Part shown: positions 1-7,661 of the stretch, piece by piece | Numbering within the stretch: the first letter of the stretch is position 1 | Layout: every line of letters begins with the position of its first letter | From: Candolleomyces eurysporus | Taxonomy: Eukaryota; Basidiomycota; Agaricomycetes; Agaricales; Psathyrellaceae | Reading direction: 5' to 3' | Length of the DNA: 19,035 nt | Assembly (NCBI GenBank): GCA_027579435.1 | Contig: JANBPK010001647.1 | Location: 1-19,035, forward strand | Notes under the pieces: model-generated | Seen by the model: the letters and a program-made list of their open reading frames with translations, nothing else | Database searches by the model: none | What the model was told of the DNA's origin: nothing | Program-made: the position numbers and the translations under genes

Positions 1-1085
1 GCTTCCTTGCAGGGTTGCTTGGATATCTGCAGAGATTGAGACAAGGTCGTAGAGTATGTAGTAGAGAGGCTGGTGGTGCAGCGGTCGTTCAAGATCTGGC
101 TGCTTATGACGCGCAGCGTAATGTGCAGTTGGGAAGAGCGGGCCAAGAGCGCCGAAGATCTGATGTAGATGCCGAAGCGGCAATCAATACTTGCAACAGA
201 GGAGTTTGGCAAACAATTGATCCCTAATTGCGATCCCGTCAAGCAATCGACAGAGTCAACAGCCCGCGTCCTCCTCAATCTGGGTGAATCCCGAAACAGC
301 TCGATCCCGTCTGATTATTCTACAGGACGCTGTCAAGCCGCTTCCAGACATCCTCAGATTGCTATCGACAACCCGGATGACATTTCTCTCGGCTACGAGA
401 TTACCGAGTTCACTGATAGGGGAGGGTGGCAGGAGGTGGTCCACTTAGTGTCGGTGAAGACGTCCATTTGAGGCGAGATTTATGGTTTCTTTGGCCTATT
501 TCAATCGATACTCTACGATATGCCGACTACCGATCGAACACTGCTTGCGACTCCACCTTCGCACTCTGTCGGCTCTGGAACTTCACAGAAAATCACGATA
601 GCCTAGGCGCCCCGGATGCGCAGATCTCGGAGTTACCGAAGCCCAAAGCGATAGCCAAATCCCTACTTGTCATCCTGATTGCCAACCCTCGTATCGCAGC
701 GATTTGGGTGAATAGCCTTCCTTTCAAGTCGTTATCCTTACTAGGACAGAACGACACACATACACAGCGTCTGCCAAACCGAGTTCGTCGCCAGGCTTCT
801 TGCCTCTCTCATTCTGCGGCTAGAAAATCATATCTCGGTTCCTTTGTTGTACAGAGACTATCTAAGACAGATCCTCAGGACATGGTGTTCATGAACGGGT
901 CCAATTCGCAGCACGATTATTACTCGCTCGCCCATGGATGTCCCAGTTGAATCCCCTGGATGTCCCCAATTACTACATAAACAGCTACCCAGGAAAGTAG
1001 CGCGTGTTACAGTTTCAATGATATGCACATTACTTCTCTTATAATGAAAGTCTTTAACTCTGATTGCGGTCGTTGTCATAGATCC
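1..1085. other. Stretch without a supported gene
   Basis: No convincing coding region is visible here on either strand. The longest open frame is plus-strand 426-950 (174 codons). It has no domain I recognise, an odd composition, and no clear Kozak-like start or splice context. A second open frame at 169-471 overlaps it in another phase. The stretch could hold a decayed multi-exon gene or spacer DNA. The last exon of the minus-strand coiled-coil gene E ends at its right border. Confidence 0.5.
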
Positions 1086-2138
1086 TCATGCGGGGCTTTC
1101 CGGAGAACCCGCGGAGGAATTGGGCAAGCTCTGAGTTCCATAGGACTGAACACGCCGAGGCCGAGGCCGAGGGACTGTGGACGGAGGCCAAAGGCTGTCA
1201 TGAGTATGCTCCAGTTCTGAGTTAGCTGATGCCTGCATTAGGACTAAGCACTCACAGTGAATCCAGCGTCGCAGCTTCCGAACTTGATCGACTGGTGAGT
1301 TGGATATAGCACTCGGATAATCGATCTCTGAGTGTTTCAATCATTTGGTCTTTTTCGGCTATAATTCCTGCCACCGACACTGATGGGGTGTCGCCCCGCT
1401 GCACCGCGTGCCTGTGGGTCGGGCTATTACTAGATTGCAGGTAAAGATCTTTCCAATCGCTCGCTTCCTTCGTCTTGTCTTTCAGTTCTCGTTGAAGAAC
1501 TGAAATAGTCGCCTTGGCTTGTTCAAACTCTTGATCGAGGGTCTCGCGGGCCTGGGTGTCGGCAGCGATTTGGGTCATGTACGCCATAGTTTCCCCTACC
1601 AACGCACGGTTCCAAACGCTTGTTGAGTGAAGCTCTGCCTCGAGTGTCGACAAATGTCTTTGTAGCTCCGCAATAGTCGTCTCGGATTTGGCCTGCATTT
1701 CCTGCGTCAGCGCATAATACTTTAGATACTCCTGGTTCTCCTCCGTCAAGACACGGTTCCGGGCGCTTGTTGATTGAAGCTCTGCCTCGAGGGTCGATAA
1801 TTTCCTTCGCAGTTCAGTAATAGCTTCCTGCATCTTTGCTAAGGCACGGTTGTGGGCGCTTGTTGATTGAAGCTCTGCCTTTAAGGTCGACAAATGCTGG
1901 TGTAGTTCAGAAATAGTTGTCTCAGACCTGGCTTGCGTCTCCTGCATCTTCTTCTCCAGCGCATAATAAGCTTTGTTAGCGCGGATGAGGAAGGCAAGGA
2001 CAACCGATGCAAGAGCGAGACCAGGTGCGTTGCACAACGTGAATACGATCGCTACGGAAGTCAGATATGAAGTCAGTTTGGGGCATTTTGAATCATGTTA
2101 TCATGCTCACCAACGCAGGCAACTGTCCCAGCAAGCAT
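1086..2138 (-). CDS. Coiled-coil protein with N-terminal hydrophobic anchor (array member E), three exons
   Basis: The model is exon 1 at 2138-2111, exon 2 at 2051-1256 and exon 3 at 1194-1086, giving 310 residues. Exon 1 is a 28-nt micro-exon encoding MLAGTVACV plus one base. Intron 1 (2110-2052) runs GTGAGC to CTGAC and GTAG and restores frame exactly. Residues about 5-32 are strongly hydrophobic with a central NAPG turn, so they are a likely membrane anchor or hairpin. Three heptad blocks follow with the family phrase LSTLEAELQSTS, then the signature KTKEASDWKDLY. The uninterrupted exon 2 frame stops at 1252, but GTGAGT at 1255-1250, a CTAAC branch site and CAG at 1195 define a 61-nt intron 2. 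That adds a basic, proline-rich tail (PRPRPRR). Intron 2 is less certain than intron 1. The function is unknown. It is the most diverged member of the array and lies apart from the others, beyond the NACHT and F-box genes. Confidence 0.72.
2052..2110 (-). other. Intron 1 of gene E (59 nt, phase 1)
   Basis: The 5' splice site is GTGAGC, a CTGAC branch motif lies near the 3' end, and the acceptor is GTAG. It sits at the same position, in the same phase and after the same 28-nt exon as in A, B and C. It shares the internal block GATAACATGRTTCAAAA with A. Splicing converts a separate short ATG exon into the start of the hydrophobic anchor. Confidence 0.8.
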
Positions 2139-2212
2139 CTAGTATTCAAGCCTTGCACGGTTCGAGGTGTGTTCAAGGGTGGGGGTGTAAAGCTAACATT
2201 GCCTTGTGAGAC

Positions 2213-2225
2213 TGTCTATTTAATT
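2213..2225 (-). promoter_or_regulatory. Putative AT-rich core promoter element of gene E
   Basis: Plus-strand TGTCTATTTAATT reads AATTAAATAGACA on the coding strand and lies 75 bp upstream of the E start codon. The same motif lies 78 bp upstream of A, a diverged form (TGTCTATTGAACT) 69 bp upstream of B, and an AT-rich TATA-like block 68 bp upstream of C. The constant spacing fits a degenerate TATA element. The role is inferred. Confidence 0.45.
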
Positions 2226-2756
2226 ATTCGGTGGCGTATGCCCTAACCGTATGTGCACAGCAGTCTATCCCAACCGCACTCGATTTGAAGTGAGTGTTGT
2301 TACAGCGTCCCGCCACCTTGACCAATGCACTGCCGGGGGCAGAGCCGCGCTAAGAAGTTTTGGCGCGCGCAGGTCATACTGTAAATGAATAGCGCACTCA
2401 GGTGTCATCGGCTCTTCATTGGTTCATCGTCGCACCTGAGTGAGCGCAAATATAATGACGGACCTCGTTGAAAAAAAACCGAAGCTTGCTTTTTTGGTCC
2501 TCATTCAGGGAGTGTCAAGATTCGACCGTGACGGTTCCGGTGCAGTTTCAACTTCTCGAAGTCTATATCAATATTTATGAATGTGAAGGCTGCATAAAAG
2601 ACTTACTATCTATCTGCATTGTTGAGTGTATCCTCTCTATCTTGGAATTGGCGCCAGTTCAGAAGCTGTGTGAAGTTTGTGTGGCTTCGTCGGTACGACG
2701 TTTTTTTGCATACCAAAAAAGGCGAAATCGATTGCTTAATAGCATGATGATGTACT
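2226..2756. other. Intergenic stretch, no supported gene
   Basis: This is upstream DNA of gene E followed by the 3' side of the NACHT gene. A 129-codon plus-strand frame (2468-2857) has low-complexity composition and overlaps an opposite-strand acidic tail that looks more protein-like, so I do not call it. Weak similarity to the C upstream flank is seen around GTGCACAGCA (near 2253), but it is too short to delimit. Confidence 0.4.
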
Positions 2757-2921
2757 CTATGCGTCCAAATCCTGATCTGAATCGTCGCTGTCCAGTGAGT
2801 CAGAGTCAGAGTCGCTGCTACGATCCGAGGACCAATTCCATGCATTCCACTCCCTAATCTCACGCTCCCACTTCACAAAATTCTCTTTAATACGCGTTTC
2901 GAAGATTGCGGGATTCCGGAG
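2757..2921 (-). other. Candidate acidic C-terminal exon (possibly of the NACHT gene or its decayed remnant)
   Basis: The minus strand holds an open frame of 54 codons running directly from a CTACTAG splice-acceptor-like sequence (AG at 2923-2922) to a TAG stop at 2759-2757. It reads LRNPAIFETRIKENFVKWER, then a Trp-rich stretch, then a long Ser/Asp tail (SDSDSDSLDSDD...). This composition is unlikely for non-coding DNA and looks like a real acidic tail. It lies just after the apparent stop of the NACHT frame at 2956. Joining the two through GTGATT (starting about 2967) is out of phase by one base, and an 8-T run lies just upstream. It could be a true last exon hidden by a frameshift, part of an undetected gene, or a remnant. 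Confidence 0.35.
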
Positions 2922-2955
2922 CTAGTAGGTTCGAGGTGACCATTGTCCAATTTAA

Positions 2956-4800
2956 TCAGCAATCACCATGTATGGGTAGCGAAAAAAAAGCGAAAGAAAG
3001 GAAGAGCAGTCTGTGGCTATCATCGTGCCATTTTTCCTTGTCGAGGGTGACAAGGGACCTCAAATCAGAGACCAGCACCGCTAGAGACCTGGTCTCCAGT
3101 CCGAGTAGACGCGTAAAATTCGCTTCAAGGAACCAGAAAGAATTGGCCACATAACACCTGAAAAGCAAGAGAAAGTTGCGTTCACTGTGGGTGTCAACAG
3201 CTTCATACGCGTTCTTCGCGGTACGGAGGATGTTGGTGTACAAGATATCAAGAGCTTCGAACGGGCGAGCCGCTTGGCTTCGGTGCGGTGTCCAAGTGAG
3301 AACGATGTTCAACCTCTCCACAGGCGAACCTCTCCGCTCCGATATAAACTTGTACACCGTCGCAACATAGACGAATTGGCCTGAGCCATTACGCACAAGG
3401 GTTTCAACGTTGTCCTCCCTATACCATCGGGGATCGCCAATTTGAATCCCGATATCGTAAAACCTTCTCTGAAGGTACCGACGCATATCCCCAGAGGCAT
3501 CGTATTGGTCGCTGAGTTGGATATGGTAAGCTTCTGCGTGGAGGTGACCACCTGGTTCGAGAGCAGTACGAATAGCCCACTCCAGCCTGCTGGCGATGAA
3601 GATGCGAAAGGGAAGGCTGTCGATGAGAAGGCACTTCTTGATAGCGATTAATAGCTCCTCTTGGCGGTTTTCTTCCGCGCACTCGTCGAGGCCGTCAATA
3701 AGGATGACGTGCGGAAATCCCCTAAGATCGACCCCCGTTCTGGTAGCGTGTTCGAAGGGCCCGGCGATCAAGGCATTCATCTGAACTTCCAACGTCTTCG
3801 AAAAAATCAGCGGTTCATCCTCGACAGCGGCCTTGATCCGTCCCTTCAAATCAACATTATGCCGCCCCAGTTGGTACGCAATCGTAGGCACGACATTTTG
3901 GACCGTGTTACGAGTGGAGTCCCCGGCTGAGAAAAAGAATGCCGAGCCAAGTATGTTTTTTGTCGAACAGGTTTCAGCGATTGTTTGTTGCAAGGCAGAC
4001 TTGCCTGCACCTGCAGCCCCCGTCATGCATAGCAGATGGTGAGGGGACTCAAGGTCCTCGATACAGTCCCTAATCTCGCCAATAACTTCGACGCGAGTGT
4101 CCTCGTCGCACTTTGGAGCGTCATATCGGGTGCTGGCATTGTGTAGGGCATTGGGGGCAATTTGTTTTATTAGAAGCTCCCACCCTGAGGAAAATAGTAG
4201 TTGTAGCATCATCACGAGCAGCATAAGCACGTCTTCATGAGGAGCAGATAAGAGCTACGCACCGTCGGCTATTGGTGAGGTATTGACCACGGTACTAACG
4301 TGTGTGGCATTGGGAGCCTCAGTGTAATGCAAGTCGCCCATTTGAAAATCATGCGCACTTCGGAAGAACGACGCTTGCAGAGTACAGGAGGGTGTCAATT
4401 GAGCCTGTTGGTTGTATGGAGCATGGGGTCCACAAACTGGCAAGGAATGGGCTCTATCCTCAATTGCTTGACAGGTAGACAGTCGAGGCGCAAGGCTAGA
4501 AGCTAGTGCCGGTGATGGTTGCGCGGAAGGTATTGAAATAGGTGGTAGGAGGGGATGGAAAGGTGATTGACGAGTGAACAGCGGCCACCGTCCAGCCGCC
4601 AGCAGCACATCGGTGCTCGGTGCTCGCTCAGTCCGCCTCTGGGATAACGGCGGTCGGAGTCGAGTATTGGGGTTAGATCGCGAACTTGATTTCGTCACGC
4701 CCATTCCATGGCGACTTCTACCGTGGACGAAGAGCGGACCGCACGGACTGAAGGAACGGGGTTTAGACCCTTCGCTGTGCCCCGAATCCTCTTTGGGCAT
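2956..4800 (-). CDS. NACHT-domain NTPase (Agaricomycete NLR-like), apparently truncated after the NTPase module
   Basis: Two coding exons are visible. The upper one ends at 4263. A 78-nt intron (4262-4185, GTGCGT...CTCAG) joins it in frame to 4184-2956, making the family phrase GWELLIKQIAPNALHN followed by PKCDEDTR. Walker A is GAAGAGKS (about 4020-3997) and Walker B is VILIDGLDE (about 3708-3682). A sensor-like RIFIASR follows. Such proteins are STAND P-loop NTPases of fungal NLRs, which act in nonself recognition and regulated cell death, usually with WD40, ankyrin or TPR repeats behind the NACHT module. Here the frame stops about 245 residues after Walker B, just where relatives carry an F-hASf-DFLLD-type motif, and no repeats follow. 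The upper exon is open from an ATG at 4800, but its first ~140 residues are Pro/Ser-rich and unlike the family. Only FFRSAHDFQMGDLHY onward resembles a NACHT N-terminus, so the true start may be nearer 4380. Confidence 0.8.
4185..4262 (-). other. Intron of the NACHT gene (78 nt, phase 1)
   Basis: The donor is GTGCGT, the 3' end is pyrimidine-rich (CTATTTTCCTCAG), and splicing turns ...SPIADG into the family phrase GWELL in frame. Without it the upper frame stops at 4255, and the lower frame would begin with a Met/Leu-rich stretch that is intron sequence. Confidence 0.8.
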
Positions 4801-4897
4801 TGACACTAAGACGAGAGCGGAAGGAAAGCTGTGGAGAGGGGGCTACACGGTGGAGACTTGACGATGGGCTTGAATTTCCTGCAGAACCCAAATCACG

Positions 4898-4908
4898 TAT
4901 ATATAAAA
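4898..4908 (+). promoter_or_regulatory. TATA box, probably for the F-box gene
   Basis: TATATATAAAA followed by G is a strong TATA element on the plus strand. It is preceded by a CACGTA E-box-like hexamer. It lies about 250 bp before the F-box ATG, implying a leader of about 220 nt. The NACHT gene runs the other way from about 4800, so 4800-5158 is a shared divergent promoter region. Confidence 0.5.
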
Positions 4909-5158
4909 GCTGGTGGACTGCGGACAAGTAGACGTAAACTGAGAGCCCAGGCACCCAAGTTGCTTCTAATCGCGAAAAAAAATTCCTGAGAAGCAACCTG
5001 CGGCGACCCAAAAGCTAGCCGGAACCAGAACCAGTAGAATGAAAGGAAACTGAGAGGCTGAGTGCACGCCAGAGGCGTCAGGATTCGTGTTTTTCAAAAT
5101 CCTGTGTTGCAAGCATTGATTGCCGCTTTAGGGCTGCCAAACTCTTGCTCTTACCACC

Positions 5159-6814
5159 ATGTTCTCCTATCGTCAAAGTCCTCTGGCCAGAGTTATAGGC
5201 AACAATTATCCCACAACTTTGGAAGAACGCGAGTTGGCCTCTCAGACGCGGAAGGACATTGATAAGGAGCTGGAGCGCGTGCAAGATGAAATAACGGCTC
5301 TCCAGTTACAATACAAGACCCTCAAAGAAAAGGACCATCAAATAGCCAAAATATTATCACCGTGGCGTAATCTGCCCCCCGAAATCCTATCCAACATTCT
5401 CCAGATCGCCGTCAACCCAAGTTGGGATAATTATTCCATCTTGCCTGCCCACTCAACAGATCGCCGCCACTTCCAGACCCTCCGTGCAGTCTGTAGGATG
5501 TGGCGTGAGGTGGCATTCTCCACACGATCCCTCTGGACCAATGTTTATATCGATTTTCGGGACTATAGGCCAGGTGCGGTGCCTGATGTCATTCGTGGAG
5601 TCCAGAAGTACTTCGAGCGGGCGGGGCCTTCTCTGCCTCTCAAACTGGGATTCGAATGGACAAGTGCGGTAGCAATCCCCGATGGCTGGCTGGAGTTCCT
5701 ATTCTCTCAGCGATCCCGTCTGACCAACCTGACTTTCAGATCGACAACATCGTACTTTCACGACTTCGAGAGAAAGTTGAAAGCTTCGAACGGATCGAGA
5801 TGGGAGACGCGCAATTTAAGCGTCGACGCCCACACAACCCTCAACGGTGGGGCCGTGTCTACCAACTACGGCGTCATCGAAGCTTCTTTCCCAATGCTCA
5901 AAAATTTGCATCTCGAGACGGACGACGACGATGCCTGCAATTTGGCGCTCCTTAGCGGCCATGCGAGCCTCAGCAAGCTGCACCTGCGCATGTACGACAT
6001 CGATCCCGACTTCTATTTCTCCAAGCTCGGCAGCTTTTCAAACCTCAAAGAACTCACTCTGCTCATGAGCGCACGCAGGTCGTCATCAATCGACGCACCG
6101 ACTTGCGACTTCCCCCGCCTTCATTCCCTCAAGATATGTAGGGCCTACTCGTTCGCCATTGTTTCCAAAATACGAGCTCCCTCTCTCTCCTCCCTCTCGA
6201 TCGTCACGGCCATGGCCTCTAAGAGTTCCTTCTCTAGAGTGTATGGCTGTGCCGCCCAAGAAAGTCTCTCGATGACGTTCCCTCAGCTGGTCAGCTTCCT
6301 CCAAAACGGAGGGTTCAATTTACGGGATTTTTACCTCAGATATTGGATCCAACACAATGAAACCCTTCGCCTTCTCTTAGAAAGCCTCTCCTCAGTGCAA
6401 AGGCTCTGCCTCGACACTTGGTACATGGACGACAGCCCTCAATTTGATAACCAGAACCGGATCGTCCAAGCGCAGGTCACCAACACCCAGGAGTTACTCC
6501 CAAACCTTCGCAAGATTTGTCTGGATNTGCCGAGAGGCCATCTAGACAGGCTTTGTGAACACGACGACTTACCATATGCCAGCAACCCAAGGTATTGGAG
6601 CTCTTTCGCGGCATTCTTGCACTCGAGAGCTTCAACCTCAGGCTCCGAGGGCAGTGCAAGCCAGCCAAAGCTGCTCGTTTACCTCCCGGAAGGTATCCGT
6701 AGAGTGGATGGGATTGATGCACAATTGAACGCTCCTTTGGAGTTGATTCGTGAGCTTGACGGGGTATCGATAGCTATTGAAACTGAGCATACTTGCGCTG
6801 TATTTGATGTTTGA
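5159..6814 (+). CDS. F-box-like protein with N-terminal coiled coil and degenerate leucine-rich C-terminal region
   Basis: This is a single-exon gene of 551 residues. The ATG has a good context (ACCACCATG) and begins the typical mushroom F-box layout. A short leader ends in NNYPTT, a coiled coil covers about residues 21-64 (EERELASQTRKDIDKELERV...), and an F-box-like module covers about 66-130 (LSPWRNLPPEILSNILQIAV, then TLRAVCRMWREVAFSTRSLW). The remaining ~420 residues have irregular leucine-rich spacing with LKNLHLETDDD, LSKLHLRMYDID and LKELTLLMS, as in LRR-type substrate-binding domains. F-box proteins bind Skp1 and present substrates to SCF ubiquitin ligases. The substrate is unknown. 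One ambiguous base at 6527 gives one unknown residue, and the frame is the same on both sides, so it is a substitution. This family is hugely expanded in Agaricomycetes, so no orthology is implied. Confidence 0.9.
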   Translation: MFSYRQSPLARVIGNNYPTTLEERELASQTRKDIDKELERVQDEITALQLQYKTLKEKDHQIAKILSPWRNLPPEILSNILQIAVNPSWDNYSILPAHSTDRRHFQTLRAVCRMWREVAFSTRSLWTNVYIDFRDYRPGAVPDVIRGVQKYFERAGPSLPLKLGFEWTSAVAIPDGWLEFLFSQRSRLTNLTFRSTTSYFHDFERKLKASNGSRWETRNLSVDAHTTLNGGAVSTNYGVIEASFPMLKNLHLETDDDDACNLALLSGHASLSKLHLRMYDIDPDFYFSKLGSFSNLKELTLLMSARRSSSIDAPTCDFPRLHSLKICRAYSFAIVSKIRAPSLSSLSIVTAMASKSSFSRVYGCAAQESLSMTFPQLVSFLQNGGFNLRDFYLRYWIQHNETLRLLLESLSSVQRLCLDTWYMDDSPQFDNQNRIVQAQVTNTQELLPNLRKICLDXPRGHLDRLCEHDDLPYASNPRYWSSFAAFLHSRASTSGSEGSASQPKLLVYLPEGIRRVDGIDAQLNAPLELIRELDGVSIAIETEHTCAVFDV

Positions 6815-7440
6815 GTAAGCACAATCTACGTAGTTGAATGAAATACATTCTGGACCGCACGCCAATTGGACTTTCCTCAACTTTGTTTGCATCGTTCTCG
6901 ATGTCCTGATGGATAACAATGCAGCAACAGCGACTTCGCAATGGCGAAGATCAAGTCGGTCTGCAACTGGACTAGTTGAGCGTTATTTTTGGTGGTCCCT
7001 CTGGTGCGGACCCTCAACGTGCAACAGTGGTCGTTATCTGTTGTTTTCCAGCGTGACATCATCTACTCCCGCCGTTGCTATCAATGGCCTTTTCTTCCGA
7101 TCCGTATAAAATGGTGTCAGGATAGCAAGCACCTTTCACTGCTATAATGCTCTCCTACTTACCCACTTTCGTTGAGCTCTGTTGAAACGCAGGTAAGGTT
7201 GTCTACACGTCCAACCATGCAGAATATATTGATGTGAGCCTTTTCTTTATTTACGATTCGCTGCGTCATTTTTATCTTCCAATTTCCGAGCGGTACCTTT
7301 TGCCTATCCCGACGTTCTTTGTGCTGATGGCCGCCTTTTTCGACCTTAGTAACCCATTTTAGTAACCTCGTCACGATTACTTTGGTGTCTTCATTATAAA
7401 ATTGGAAGTACAAACTCTACGGAACATATATGTGCAACGC
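6815..7440. other. Intergenic stretch between the converging F-box gene and gene A
   Basis: I see no supported gene. Several frames of 60-90 codons exist on both strands (for example 6834-7109 plus and 7159-7413 minus), but they overlap, lack recognisable domains and have no start or splice support. It probably contains the 3' ends of both neighbouring transcripts. Confidence 0.45.
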
Positions 7441-7661
7441 CTCTTGAAGTTTAGCAGAAAGAAAGCCTGTAACGAGATTCTCAGAATCTCGAAGCCTAGA
7501 AAAGCATAAGCTACAACAGTCTGATGTAAACAATGCGAGAGTTCGACTCCTTCATTCGATAGATTCGTTGGACAAGCTGGGGATAGGTGGGGGGTGAGTC
7601 GTCCTCCGGGAGTAGGGGGACTGTCAGGTCTACGGCGAGATCCTGAGAAAGAGACGGGAGC
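7441..7661 (-). repeat. 3' flank of gene A, homologous to the 3' flanks of C, B and D
   Basis: Bases about 7475-7531 (with AGTCTGATGTA) match 11028-11082 just downstream of gene C at roughly 75-80% by eye. Bases about 7570-7661, directly after the A stop, match the segments after the B and D stops (GATCTCRCCGTA, CCCCCTACTCC). The block also contains a near-perfect palindrome at 7473-7491. This is duplicated 3' sequence, possibly untranslated region. Confidence 0.6.

Noticed and set aside
426..950. 174-codon plus-strand open frame as a hypothetical gene
   Set aside because: No domain, weak start context, an overlapping frame in another phase and no paralog in the window. Open length alone is not enough.
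2468..2857. 129-codon plus-strand open frame
   Set aside because: Its composition is unlike a protein, and it lies opposite the Ser/Asp-rich minus-strand frame, which is the more credible one.
4255..4800. Separate Pro/Ser-rich gene upstream of the NACHT gene
   Set aside because: The frame splices in phase into the NACHT exon, producing the conserved GWELL phrase. At most its first part is untranslated leader or a wrong start.
7536..7555. tRNA-like B-box (GAGTTCGACTCC)
   Set aside because: No matching A-box, acceptor stem or cloverleaf could be found at the right distance.
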